A DNA stretch of 64,000 nt from Oleiharenicola lentus (lineage in GTDB: Bacteria > Verrucomicrobiota > Verrucomicrobiia > Opitutales > Opitutaceae). The notes under the pieces were generated by a model. It was not told where the DNA came from, searched no databases, and saw only the letters and a list, made by a program, of their open reading frames with translations. The stretch is from assembly GCF_004118375.1 (NCBI RefSeq), contig NZ_SDHX01000001.1, forward strand, positions 868,001-932,000, written 5' to 3'. Each line of letters begins with the position of its first letter. Within the stretch, counting starts at the first letter, position 1. Position numbers and translations under genes: made by a program. Shown piece after piece: positions 8,026-16,500 of the stretch.

Positions 8026-8823
8026 TCACTTTTTTCCGGAGCCAGATTCTTCGGTGGGCCGCGAGTCTTGCTCGTAGTCGAGGAACTTGAGTTCGCCGAG
8101 TTTCACCTGGCCCTCGCGGATGCGGTCGGCGTCGAGGAAGACGGGCTTGTCGGCGGGCCGGCCGATTGCCGGTCCGGCGGTGGCGATCATCACCGGCAGG
8201 GCGGAGGACATGGATTTGCCGCTGGCGGGCAATCCGATGCGGGTCTGCCAAAGGGCCACGGGTTCCGCGGTCCTGGCCGTCTTGAAGTCGAAGGCCGTGA
8301 CGATGATGCCGTAGATCGGATTCTGCGAATCCTGCAGGATGGTGTCGATTTCCGGGGAGCGCATGCCGCGGCGGAAAACCTCCGGCCCGAGCATGTTGAT
8401 CGTGGCCTGGGAGGCGATGTCCTGCCGCGGGTCGTAGCCGAGAAACCAGAGCAGGTCCTCGCTGCCGGGCTTGATGTAGCCCCACTGCAGCACGAGGAAC
8501 AGCTCCGGCTCCGGCACGCCCGGCTTGGCGGCAAGATAGCCCTGCTTGGCAAGGATGTCGGCGACGAAGAGGTTGAGCTGTTTGACGTCGGGTTCGTTGT
8601 CGCCGGGGATGGAACCGAGCTTACGACCCAGCGACATGCCCTTATAATAGACGGGTTGTTGCAGGGTGGGCGGGGTGAGGGCCTTGCCGGCCCTGGTCAC
8701 GTCGGTGGCCACGATGACGTTGCCCCAGGTGTTCTTGAAGAGGCGGAACTCCGCGCGCAGCCCGGCGGGCGCCGCGCTGATCAGGGCGAACATCGTGAGG
8801 AAAATAGATCGAAACAGTCCCAT
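8026..8823 (-). CDS. Secreted protein of unknown function
   Basis: A 265-residue protein with a clear signal peptide (MGLFRSIFLTMFALISAAPA, likely cleaved after GLRA). The mature part is rich in beta-type segments and ends with a polar tail (RPTEESGSGKK). Segments such as LFLVLQWGYIKPG and IYGIIVTAFDFKTA suggest a compact globular domain, and the protein has no cysteines after the signal peptide. I do not recognise the family; similar single genes are found among verrucomicrobial hypothetical proteins. It appears to be transcribed alone. Confidence 0.7.
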   Translation of the reverse strand: MGLFRSIFLTMFALISAAPAGLRAEFRLFKNTWGNVIVATDVTRAGKALTPPTLQQPVYYKGMSLGRKLGSIPGDNEPDVKQLNLFVADILAKQGYLAAKPGVPEPELFLVLQWGYIKPGSEDLLWFLGYDPRQDIASQATINMLGPEVFRRGMRSPEIDTILQDSQNPIYGIIVTAFDFKTARTAEPVALWQTRIGLPASGKSMSSALPVMIATAGPAIGRPADKPVFLDADRIREGQVKLGELKFLDYEQDSRPTEESGSGKK

Positions 8824-8925
8824 GAGGCAGAAGTAACCGTCAACCCCGCGGCGTCAACCGGCCGGTCCGACGAGCATGAACGGATGCACTCTTGCAGACG
8901 GCGGCTCACGCGAACTATTGCCGGC

Positions 8926-9099
8926 CTAGCCCTCCTCGTCGCGCACCGCGCCGCAGGAGCCGCGTTCGTGCAGACAGGCGGCGCAAAGGATTTCGTCGCC
9001 GACCGGCCGCGCATCGGGTTGGCCGCATTGGCGGCAGGTCAGCGCAGACTCGGCGCAGGTGCGCGGGTCGGGATCGGACTCGGGATCGGCTGAGGTCAT
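8926..9099 (-). CDS. 57-residue zinc-ribbon protein, coupled to the YjbR-like gene
   Basis: A small protein starting MTSADPESDPDPRTC. It contains the pair CRQCG and CAACL separated by 16 residues, a typical four-cysteine zinc ribbon, plus further cysteines near the end. The ATG overlaps the stop codon of the preceding gene in an ATGA arrangement, which strongly supports translation by coupling. An acidic N-terminus and the short length suggest a metal-binding or nucleic-acid-binding accessory protein; no named family is recognised. Confidence 0.65.
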   Translation of the reverse strand: MTSADPESDPDPRTCAESALTCRQCGQPDARPVGDEILCAACLHERGSCGAVRDEEG

Positions 9100-9443
9100 T
9101 CCGAATGGGCGTCGAAGGTGGCGACGACACGCCGCGCGGCTTTGAGGCGCCAGGCGCTCTCGATCCGCTGCCGGGCGAGGGTGGCGTTGGCGGCGGCGAG
9201 GTTCATGAGGACGTAGTCGTATTTGGCGAAATGCTCCGTGAACGAGAACACATCCGGATGTCGCTCGATGAGGTCGTCGCGCTCCGCCTTGGGCAAGGCG
9301 AGGGAGAGTTGCTCCCCGTCCTCCTGCATCCGGGCCATGAGCTTGTTGCGCACATAAAAGCCCGGCGTGCCGTGACACAGGCGCTCCTCCACGCCCGGAA
9401 GGGCCAGTGCGATCGCGCGGAGTTGGGTCAGTGATACGGCCAT
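9096..9443 (-). CDS. MmcQ/YjbR family protein
   Basis: A 115-residue protein of the YjbR fold. Recognisable features are LRAIALALPGVEE at the start, GTPGFYVRNKLMARMQEDGEQ as the central hairpin and LPKAERDDLIERHPDVF. This family has a double-wing fold and is proposed to bind DNA, but a role has not been shown. The length matches single-domain members. Its stop codon is shared with the start of the small zinc-ribbon gene, so the two are probably one operon. Confidence 0.85.
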   Translation of the reverse strand: MAVSLTQLRAIALALPGVEERLCHGTPGFYVRNKLMARMQEDGEQLSLALPKAERDDLIERHPDVFSFTEHFAKYDYVLMNLAAANATLARQRIESAWRLKAARRVVATFDAHSE

Positions 9444-9619
9444 GCAACAGGGCTAACCGCGATCCACCGGGAATCGACCCTTTTGAAAAGCGTCCGCCGA
9501 CTCCCCTTGCCTGAGGGTGCGTAAGGTTCGGCATACGTCGGCGGCGTGCCCCGCCTCACCATCTCTCCATCTCCCTTTCCCACCGACCGGGATCGCACAC
9601 AGTTCGCGCGCCCCGGGCC

Positions 9620-9712
9620 AATGTTCGTATTACGAACATTCGTCCGGGGTGAAGCCCGGCCCCCCTCTGACATAGAAGGAGGCGAATCCCCCATGTTCGT
9701 AATACGAACATT
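9620..9712. repeat. Inverted pair of 21-base palindromes, pair 1
   Basis: Copy A (9620-9640) is AATGTTCGTA-T-TACGAACATT and copy B (9692-9712) has the same arms with central A and first base C. The single asymmetric centre shows that the two copies are in opposite orientation. They bound 51 bases containing GGAGGCGAATCC. The 349-base gap 9444-9792 holds nothing else that I can identify; the Gfo/Idh gene starts 80 bases downstream. Confidence 0.9.
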
Positions 9713-9792
9713 GGGCTGGTTGCTGCGGGGGCGGGATCGTCCCTTGACCGGGCGGGGGGCAGGGGTAGCTTTCGGCAAAAGGAACTTTCTCC

Positions 9793-10884
9793 ATGACGAC
9801 TACACGCAGGCGGTTTCTCGGACAGATGGCTGCGGGGGCGGCGGGGTTGACACTGGGATCGCGGCTGTGGGCCTCGACCCTCGTGCCGAAGAAGAAGGAC
9901 AAACTCGGCGTCGCCCTCGTGGGTCTCGGTTACTACAGCACGGATATCCTCGCGCCAGCGCTGCAGCTCACGGAGCACTGTCACCTCGCGGGCGTCGTCT
10001 CGGGCACGCCGGCCAAGCTGAAGACCTGGCAGGAAAAACACCGCCTGCCCGACGCGGCGCTCTACAGCTACGACAACTTTGATTCCATCGCCAACAACCC
10101 CGCCATCGACGTGGTCTATGTGGTGCTCCCGCCCTCGATGCACGCGGAGTTCACGATCCGCGCGGCCAAGGCCGGCAAGCACGTGTGGTGCGAGAAGCCC
10201 ATGGCGCCGTCGGTGAAGGAGTGCGAGGCGATGATCAAGGCGTGCAAGGACAACAACGTGACCCTCGCGATCGGTTACCGCCTCCATCACGAGCCGAACA
10301 CGCGGAAGCTGATGGAAATCCGACGCGCGCAGAAATACGGCACTCCCGTGCGCGCCACGGCCGAGGCCGGTTACTTCGATCCGCGCAAGGACCACTGGAA
10401 GCAGAAGAAGGCGCTGGGCGGCGGGGTGATGGGCGACATGGGCGTGTATCCGCTCAACGCGCTCCGTTACGGCACCGGCCTCGAGCCGATCGCGGTCACG
10501 GCGAAAGCGTCCACGACGCGTCCCGAGATTTACCACGAGGTCGAGGAGACAATGGCCTTCGAGCTGGAATTCCCCGGCGGCGTGACCGGCAAGGGCGAGG
10601 CGAGCTTCGGCAAGCGCATGAACGCGCTGCGTGTGGACTGCACAGCGGGTTGGTATGAATTGGTGCCGTTCCAGAACTACAGCGGCGTCAAGGGCCGCAC
10701 CAGCGACGGCCTCGCGCTCGATGCCGTGGTGCCGAACCAGCAGGCGCGGCAGATGGACGACGACGCCCTGGCCATCATCCACGGCACGCCGTTGCTCGCC
10801 CCCGGCGAGGAAGGCCTCAAGGACACGCGCGTGGTCGAAGCCATTTACCGCGCGGCGGCGTCGGGGAAGCAGGAGCAGGTCTGA
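9793..10884 (+). CDS. Tat-exported Gfo/Idh/MocA family oxidoreductase
   Basis: A 363-residue enzyme. Residues 1-28 are a twin-arginine signal (TRRRFLGQMAAGAAGLTLGS), so export in folded form, with NADP cofactor bound, is expected. The Rossmann motif GVALVGLGYYSTDIL follows at ~38, and the catalytic lysine motif EKP is at residues 134-136. The C-terminal half fits the glucose-fructose oxidoreductase type, which oxidises or reduces sugars or sugar derivatives with tightly bound NAD(P). Substrate is unknown. The start is the only ATG giving the full Tat motif. Single gene downstream of the paired palindromes. Confidence 0.9.
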   Translation: MTTTRRRFLGQMAAGAAGLTLGSRLWASTLVPKKKDKLGVALVGLGYYSTDILAPALQLTEHCHLAGVVSGTPAKLKTWQEKHRLPDAALYSYDNFDSIANNPAIDVVYVVLPPSMHAEFTIRAAKAGKHVWCEKPMAPSVKECEAMIKACKDNNVTLAIGYRLHHEPNTRKLMEIRRAQKYGTPVRATAEAGYFDPRKDHWKQKKALGGGVMGDMGVYPLNALRYGTGLEPIAVTAKASTTRPEIYHEVEETMAFELEFPGGVTGKGEASFGKRMNALRVDCTAGWYELVPFQNYSGVKGRTSDGLALDAVVPNQQARQMDDDALAIIHGTPLLAPGEEGLKDTRVVEAIYRAAASGKQEQV

Positions 10885-10913
10885 ACAAAAGACGGAGAAT
10901 GGTGGGAGAAACC

Positions 10914-11087
10914 ACGAAACACACGGAACACACGAAAGGCTGATTCGGGTGGAGCGACTTGATCGCAAGCCGCTGGCTTGGGGCAGCAGCATGTAACCGC
11001 AGAAGTATTCAACCCAGAGAGCGCAGAGAACACAGAGCGTAGAATAGGAACCGACGGTCTCTGTGGCCTCCGTGTCCTCTGTGTTAA
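10914..11087. repeat. Degenerate 9-base repeats, two inverted blocks
   Basis: Three blocks with a period of nine are visible: CACGAAACA-CACGGAACA-CACGAAA (10914-10937), CAGAGAGCG-CAGAGAACA-CAGAGCG (from 11014) and, pointing the other way, CTCTGTGGC-CTCCGTGTC-CTCTGTGTT (11059-11085). The second and third form an imperfect inverted repeat. The first shares its unit with the element at 28736. The whole gap between two convergent genes is made of this material. Confidence 0.75.
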
Positions 11088-11096
11088 AGCTGACCT

Positions 11097-11576
11097 TCAG
11101 CCTTTGATCGCGGCCTTGATCTTCGCGATGTCGATTTTGCCCATTTCCATCATGGCGGCGAAGGCACGCTCGGCGGTCTGGCCGCCGGCGGCCATGGCGG
11201 CGGTGAGGGCGCGCGGGGTGATCTGCCAGTTGATGCCCCACTTGTCCTTGCACCAGCCGCAGGCGCTGGCCTGGCCGCCGTTTTTGATGAGGGCGTTCCA
11301 GTAGCGGTCGGTCTCGGCCTGGGTGTCGGTGGCGACTTGGAAGGAGAAGGCCTCGCTGTGCTTGAACATCGGCCCGCCGTTGAGGCCGAGGCACGGGATG
11401 CCGAGAACGGTGAACTCGACGGTCAGAATCTGGCCCTTTTTGCCCATGGGGAAATCCGCCGGCGCCTTGTGGACGGCCTTCACTTTGCTGTTGGGGAAGA
11501 GCTTGGCGTAGAACCTGGCCGCCGCGAGGGCGTCCTTGTCGTACCAGAGGCAGATCGTGTTCTTGGGGGTTTTCAT
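11097..11576 (-). CDS. VOC family (PhnB-like) protein
   Basis: A 159-residue protein of the vicinal oxygen chelate superfamily, closest in appearance to the PhnB / 3-demethylubiquinone methyltransferase-like group. Visible are ICLWYDKDALAAARFYAKLF at the start, the central VEFTVLGIPCLGLNGGP strand pair and CGWCKDKWGINWQITP near the C-terminal half. These proteins are frequently annotated as glyoxalase or resistance proteins, but this subgroup has no proven reaction. It appears monocistronic; the start is the only ATG before the conserved beginning. Confidence 0.85.
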   Translation of the reverse strand: MKTPKNTICLWYDKDALAAARFYAKLFPNSKVKAVHKAPADFPMGKKGQILTVEFTVLGIPCLGLNGGPMFKHSEAFSFQVATDTQAETDRYWNALIKNGGQASACGWCKDKWGINWQITPRALTAAMAAGGQTAERAFAAMMEMGKIDIAKIKAAIKG

Positions 11577-11756
11577 GGAGTGGGGGCAGGGGTTGTTGGT
11601 CGTGGAGAATGGCGAGCCCGATGTGGGCGTCCATCCCTACGACGAACCATCCGAGCGGGGTCGGACAAGGGAGGGAACGCAGTGAGGTGATTCCTCTCCA
11701 TTGACCGATCCAGCCGGGCCAATGACCGGAGCGAGGGCGCTCCGGCTCCAGGCATG

Positions 11757-11783
11757 AAAACGCCGGCCTTTTGGGGCCGGCGT
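11757..11783 (-). terminator. Rho-independent terminator of rng
   Basis: On the minus strand, ACGCCGGCC (11783-11775) and GGCCGGCGT (11768-11760) form a nine-pair stem with a CCAAAA loop, followed by TTTTCAT. It lies 43 bases after the rng stop codon. A separate CCGGAGC/GCTCCGG hairpin is at 11726-11745. Confidence 0.85.
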
Positions 11784-11826
11784 GGGAAACGCGTGCGGGA
11801 CTAATGGTCTCGCCGCCAGGGAGGAA

Positions 11827-13575
11827 TCAGCGGTACTCCTCGTTCGTGTTCGCGTTGATGATTTTGAAGTTTTCCACGTGGTAGTTCGGGTCGGCGCGGA
11901 AGGCCAGCTTGGTCTGGAAAAGCTTCTCCATTCGCACCAAGAGGTCGGCGTCCTCGGCGCGGAGTCGCTCGAGGATGGACGGGTGCACGTGGACGCGGAG
12001 GGAGTATTCCTTGCCGTCCTTGCGCATCTGGAGGCGGCGGCAGACGGAGCTGAGGCGGCGCTGGAGCTCGACGCTCATCGTGGTGGCGCTCTTCACCGAG
12101 CCGCGGCCGTGGCAATACGGGCAGCCGGTGTAGAGATTGCTCGAGAGCGACTCGGACTGGCGCTGGCGCGTCATCTGCATGATGCCGAGCTGCGAGATGG
12201 GGAGGATGTGGGTCTTGGCTTTGTCCTCGGCCATCAGCTCGACCATCTTGTCGTAAACCGACTGGCGGTGGCGGCGCTCCTTCATGTCGATGAAGTCCAT
12301 GATGACGAGGCCGCCGATGTTGCGCAGGCGGATCTGGCGGGCCATCTCGACGGCGGCCTCCATGTTCACCTGGAAGATGGTGTTCTTCTCGTCGCCGGAC
12401 TTGGACTTGTGGGAGCCGGTGTTGACGTCGATGGCGATGAGGGCCTCGGTCTCGTCGATCACGATCTGGCCGCCGGAGGGCAGGGTGACCTTGCGCTGGA
12501 AGGTCTGCTCGATCTGGCGTTCGATGTTGTAGCGCTCGAAGACGGGGATGGAGTCCTTGTAGTAGGCAATCTTGCCCTTGGAGCGGGACGAGATCTGGGC
12601 GACGTATTCTTGGGTGCGCTTGAAGTCGCCCTCGTTGTCGATGAGCACGCGGTCGATGTCCTCGGTGAGGAAGTCGCGGACGGTGCGCTCGATGATGTCG
12701 GGTTCCTGGTAGAGGCAGGCGGGGGCGCGGTCGGACGACATCTTGCGCTGGATCTCCTCCCACTTCTTGAGGAGGAGGTGCAGGTCGCGGACGAAGTAGC
12801 GGGACTTCTTGCCCTCGCCGGCGGTGCGGACGATGACGCCCATGCCCTCGGGGATGGTGAGCTCGTTGATGAGGGTCTTGAGGCGCTTGCGCTCGTGCGG
12901 GTCCTCGATCTTGCGGGAGATGCCGCAGCCGTCGGAGAACGGGGTGAGGATGAGGTAGCGGCCGGGCAGGGAGAGGTTGGTCGTCGTGCGGGGGCCCTTG
13001 GTGCCGATGGGGCCCTTGGTGACCTGGATCACGATCTCGGAGCCGGGCGGATAGAGGCCGGGGATGTCCTTGACGGTGGGCTCGGCCTTGCGCTCGGGGG
13101 CGCCCTTTTTCTTGTTCACGCGCACGACCTCGACGCCGGAGTCGGTGGCGGCGGGGAGCATGTCCCAGTAGTGGAGGAAGGCGTTCTTCGTGTAGCCGAT
13201 GTCCACGAAGGCGGCCTTGAGGCCGGGGTCGAGGTTCTTGACCCGGCCCTTGTAGATGCCGCCGACCATGCGGTCGTCGGATTCCCGCTCGATCTCGAAG
13301 CGGTCGAGTTGGCCGTCCACGAGGAGCGCGACGCGCTTCTCGAGGGGTTCGGAGTTGATGACGAGCTCGCGGAAACTGCCCTTTTCCTTGCGGAAGAGGC
13401 CGAGGATTTTCTGGAGGATGGGCCGTTGGGCGGCGCGTTCCTTGGACTCGGCCTTCAGCTGGTCGGCCGAGATGGGCTCGGCGTGCTTGGGCGTCGGGGG
13501 GTTGATGAGTTCCTCTTCATGGCGAGAGGCGGCGTCCTGCGGGGAGGAGCCGGCGTGGCTGGGCTGATCGTTCAT
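11827..13575 (-). CDS. rng: Ribonuclease E/G
   Basis: A 582-residue endoribonuclease for mRNA decay and rRNA processing. The N-terminal ~70 residues are a polar, probably disordered extension. An S1-like RNA-binding segment follows ([21 protein letters not shown]), then the catalytic DNase I-like region with the metal-binding aspartates D383 (IAIDVNTGS) and D427 (IMDFIDM), spaced as in E. coli RNase E, and the zinc-link CPYC (C485, C488) needed for dimer-of-dimers assembly. There is no long RNase E-type degradosome tail, so RNase G-like use is likely. Start [10 protein letters not shown]; an ATG 27 codons upstream is less plausible. rodA lies upstream on the same strand. Confidence 0.93.
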   Translation of the reverse strand: MNDQPSHAGSSPQDAASRHEEELINPPTPKHAEPISADQLKAESKERAAQRPILQKILGLFRKEKGSFRELVINSEPLEKRVALLVDGQLDRFEIERESDDRMVGGIYKGRVKNLDPGLKAAFVDIGYTKNAFLHYWDMLPAATDSGVEVVRVNKKKGAPERKAEPTVKDIPGLYPPGSEIVIQVTKGPIGTKGPRTTTNLSLPGRYLILTPFSDGCGISRKIEDPHERKRLKTLINELTIPEGMGVIVRTAGEGKKSRYFVRDLHLLLKKWEEIQRKMSSDRAPACLYQEPDIIERTVRDFLTEDIDRVLIDNEGDFKRTQEYVAQISSRSKGKIAYYKDSIPVFERYNIERQIEQTFQRKVTLPSGGQIVIDETEALIAIDVNTGSHKSKSGDEKNTIFQVNMEAAVEMARQIRLRNIGGLVIMDFIDMKERRHRQSVYDKMVELMAEDKAKTHILPISQLGIMQMTRQRQSESLSSNLYTGCPYCHGRGSVKSATTMSVELQRRLSSVCRRLQMRKDGKEYSLRVHVHPSILERLRAEDADLLVRMEKLFQTKLAFRADPNYHVENFKIINANTNEEYR

Positions 13576-13679
13576 GGTGGGGTGGGTCCCTGTGGTTGTC
13601 GGCAGGGCACCCGGGGCCAGCAGGCTGCGAGCAGGAAATTCCGGCAGAGCGGTCAATATCGCGGGAGGGGGCGACCATG

Positions 13680-14906
13680 TTAGGTGTCCCTCCGGAAGCG
13701 ATAGACGCTTTGGACCAGTCCTTGCAGCAAGCAGCAGCTGAGCACGAAGGTGCCGCCGTAGCTGATAAACGGAAGCGGTATGCCTTTCACCGGCATGAGT
13801 CCGATGGTCATGGCGATGTTGACGAACACGTGCACGGCCATGAGGACCGTGACGCCGAGCGCCAGTAAGGCGCCGAAACGGTCACGGGCGAGGCCCGCGA
13901 TCCGCAGTCCGTTCCACAAAACCACGCCGAGGAGGCCGACGACGGTGATGCTTCCCAGAAATCCTTTTTCCTCCGCGATGACGGAGAAGATGAAATCGTT
14001 GTGTGCGACCGCGGGGGGCAGGTAGCCGAGCTTGGCCTGGGTGCCCTCGGTCCAGCCCTTGCCGGCGAGGCCGCCGGAGCCGACGGAGATGAGCGACTGG
14101 CGGCTGTTCCAGCCGATGCCCATGGGGTCGATTTTCTCGGGTTGGGCGAAGTCCAGGATGCGGTTGCGCTGGTAGTCCTTGAGCGGGAGGAGCGAGTGCT
14201 TCTCGTAGGCGCCACGATCCCGGGAGAAGCTCAGGTTGTTCTCCTCCATGTAGTTGCTGTAACGCCAGACATCGAGCGCGACCACGCCGACGACCAGGGC
14301 AAAAATGCCCAGAGCCCCGGTGAAAAAGCGCATCGATAGGTTGGAGACGAACAGCATGGCGAAGACCATGGGAGCGATCGCGAGGGCGCTGCCGAGGTCG
14401 GGTTCCAAGATTATCAAGAGCATGGGGATACCCACGGCAAGGGCCAATTTTAACAGGACCTGGAGCGAGTCGGCCACGCTGCCGAGTTTGGAACCGGTGA
14501 GGATGGAGGCGGTGATGAAGAGGACGGCGATCTTGGCGAATTCCGAGGGTTGGAAGGCCACGCCCACGTCAATCCAGCGCCGGGCGCCCATGCCATGGGT
14601 GGTGCCGATGCCCGGGATGAGCACGAGGACCAGCAGGATCAGGCCGGCCAGATAGACCCAGTGGGCGTAACGCAGCCAGATGCGGTAATCGAGCAGGGCG
14701 GTCCCGAGGTAGATGAGGCTGCCGAGACCGAGATAAACCAACTGGCTCTTCCACTGGGAGCCGTCGCGGGCCATCTGGGCGCTGTAGATGAAGAACACGC
14801 CGATGAGCCCGAGCAGGAGGATGCACGCCGGCGTGATCCGGTCGAAACGCTCGCGGGTGGTGAGCTTGAAAAAGCTGGCCAGGCCGAGGTTGCGCAGGAG
14901 TTTCAC
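13680..14906 (-). CDS. rodA: RodA, SEDS peptidoglycan glycosyltransferase
   Basis: A 408-residue integral membrane protein of the SEDS family that polymerises lipid II during lateral wall growth with its partner class B PBP. About ten membrane segments are visible. Signatures: [19 protein letters not shown] (the periplasmic loop before TM4), [14 protein letters not shown] and the C-terminal [17 protein letters not shown]. It runs in the same direction as rng, 104 bases apart, an association common in rod-shape gene clusters. No mreBCD or PBP2 gene is in the window; the gene upstream is an O-antigen ligase. Confidence 0.94.
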   Translation of the reverse strand: MKLLRNLGLASFFKLTTRERFDRITPACILLLGLIGVFFIYSAQMARDGSQWKSQLVYLGLGSLIYLGTALLDYRIWLRYAHWVYLAGLILLVLVLIPGIGTTHGMGARRWIDVGVAFQPSEFAKIAVLFITASILTGSKLGSVADSLQVLLKLALAVGIPMLLIILEPDLGSALAIAPMVFAMLFVSNLSMRFFTGALGIFALVVGVVALDVWRYSNYMEENNLSFSRDRGAYEKHSLLPLKDYQRNRILDFAQPEKIDPMGIGWNSRQSLISVGSGGLAGKGWTEGTQAKLGYLPPAVAHNDFIFSVIAEEKGFLGSITVVGLLGVVLWNGLRIAGLARDRFGALLALGVTVLMAVHVFVNIAMTIGLMPVKGIPLPFISYGGTFVLSCCLLQGLVQSVYRFRRDT

Positions 14907-14921
14907 GGGGAGAGGCCGCCA

Positions 14922-16403
14922 CTAAAGTGCCGCGGCGGATGCTGGCAACGGTGCGTTGGGAGATTCGGAGGAGCGGGTGGCTTCGTGATGGGCGAGCCCC
15001 AGCAGGATCCAAAATGGAATCGCCCCCATCGGTCCCTCCAGCACGACGCCGAAGCAGGCACTGATCAGCACGACCCAGCAAGCCGCCTGCAAGGTGAGCG
15101 CGGATTGCCGGGTTGGATCGCTCCGGGCCGCCCGCGCCGTGCGCAGCGTGGAAAAAAACAGGGTCGTATAGACCGCCAGCAACACGAGCACACCGGCGGC
15201 GCCCATGCGCCCAAAGGCGGTGAGGAAGATGTTGTGGGGACTCCGGGCGGAAAAGTCGTCGTTGGAGTCGGGGTAATACTCGCGCACAAAGCCGGCGGCC
15301 AGGTCGGCGCCGAAGCCGAGCCCGAAGAGCGGCGAGGTGGTGGCGGTCTCCACGGCCACGTTGCGCCACCAGACGAGGCGGAAGCGGTTGTTGTCGCCCT
15401 TGTTTCCACTGTCATCGCTCTGGTAGTCGCGCGTGCCGCTGAAGTCGGCGATGGAGGCCGCGGCCTCGTAGATCGCGTAGGCCCGGGTATCGCGGAAGTC
15501 CTTTTTCTGGAGGAACGACACGACGAAAACGGCGAGCAGCCCGGTGGCGCACACGGTGGCGATCACCCCCAGCGGCCGCCAACGCCCCGAGCAGGCGATC
15601 AAGCCGCAGGCGACCAGCAGCCCGACCATGCTCGCCCGGGACAACAGCAGCAGGCCGAAGACCAGCGAGATCAACGCCAGCAGCCAGCGCCCCGGGATCA
15701 GGCCCCGCCAGGTGAAACGCTCGCCCGGCAGCAGCAGCAGGAAGCTGATAAACAGAAATGTGCTCATCAGGTCGCCCTTGTAGAAGATGAGCGGCACCCC
15801 GCTGACGAGCAGGTTGTGAAGGAAAAAATCCGGGAACAGATGCGAAAGGAGACCCGGGATCGGCAGCACGGCAAAAGTGACCAGGAAGGTGGTCCGCAGG
15901 AGCCGGTGGGATGCCGCATGCCGGGCCAGGGCCTGGGCAGCGAAGAAATACAGCACGTAATAAACCGTGGCAAAGTCGCGCAGGGCCATGAAGCCATGCT
16001 GGCGGACATCCCAGAGAATACGACTGCCCCCGAGGGCGAGCCAGAGCAGGAGCAGACCGTTGAGCCAGTCGGATTGCACGGGCAGAAACCGACTCTGTGC
16101 GCCGCGCAACAGCACGAGGGCCACCGCCACGGCCAGCCCGAGCTCGCTCAGGAACAGTGGCAGGCCCGCGATGGGTGTTATTTGGGCGAAGCCGCGGTTC
16201 CCGATCACGTAACCGAAAACGAGAAACCCCAGCAACCACGCCTCGGCGAGAGGTCCACGGGTCCACGCGAGCACGGCCCACACCGAGACGAGGGCCGCGA
16301 CCGAGGCGATGAAATGCTTCTCCTGCGCCAGGGAGATGCCCACCCAAACGGCCAGCACGCCGGCGGCCAGCACGACGAGGGCATTGCGCAGTTGGGGATG
16401 CAT
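14922..16403 (-). CDS. O-antigen ligase family protein (Wzy/WaaL type)
   Basis: A 493-residue protein with about ten to twelve hydrophobic segments and a large periplasmic loop (SIADFSGTRDYQSDDSGNKG onward) before the Wzy_C motif region DDFSARSPHNIFLTAFGRMG. This pattern fits O-antigen ligases and polymerases that join polysaccharide repeat units at the outer face of the inner membrane. The start MHPQLRNALVVLAAG was chosen because the longer frame would overlap the divergent glycosyltransferase gene and lacks a membrane segment. It ends 15 bases before rodA and may be co-transcribed. Confidence 0.8.
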   Translation of the reverse strand: MHPQLRNALVVLAAGVLAVWVGISLAQEKHFIASVAALVSVWAVLAWTRGPLAEAWLLGFLVFGYVIGNRGFAQITPIAGLPLFLSELGLAVAVALVLLRGAQSRFLPVQSDWLNGLLLLWLALGGSRILWDVRQHGFMALRDFATVYYVLYFFAAQALARHAASHRLLRTTFLVTFAVLPIPGLLSHLFPDFFLHNLLVSGVPLIFYKGDLMSTFLFISFLLLLPGERFTWRGLIPGRWLLALISLVFGLLLLSRASMVGLLVACGLIACSGRWRPLGVIATVCATGLLAVFVVSFLQKKDFRDTRAYAIYEAAASIADFSGTRDYQSDDSGNKGDNNRFRLVWWRNVAVETATTSPLFGLGFGADLAAGFVREYYPDSNDDFSARSPHNIFLTAFGRMGAAGVLVLLAVYTTLFFSTLRTARAARSDPTRQSALTLQAACWVVLISACFGVVLEGPMGAIPFWILLGLAHHEATRSSESPNAPLPASAAAL

Positions 16404-16500
16404 CGGCGCGAGCACAGCGGCCCGGCGGAGCCGGCGCAACCCCGGACACAAACCGACAAAGCCCTCTTGCGTCACCCCGTCCGCGGCGATGAATTCGGGC

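Noticed and set aside
9556-11634. 692-codon minus-strand frame opposite the oxidoreductase, reading through repeats
   Set aside because: It spans two palindromes and the nine-base repeats and is opposite a certain gene.
11782-13683. 633-codon frame opposite rng
   Set aside because: Low-complexity Val/Asp/Glu/Gly composition, typical mirror of a Lys/Asp/Ile-rich coding strand; rng is certain.
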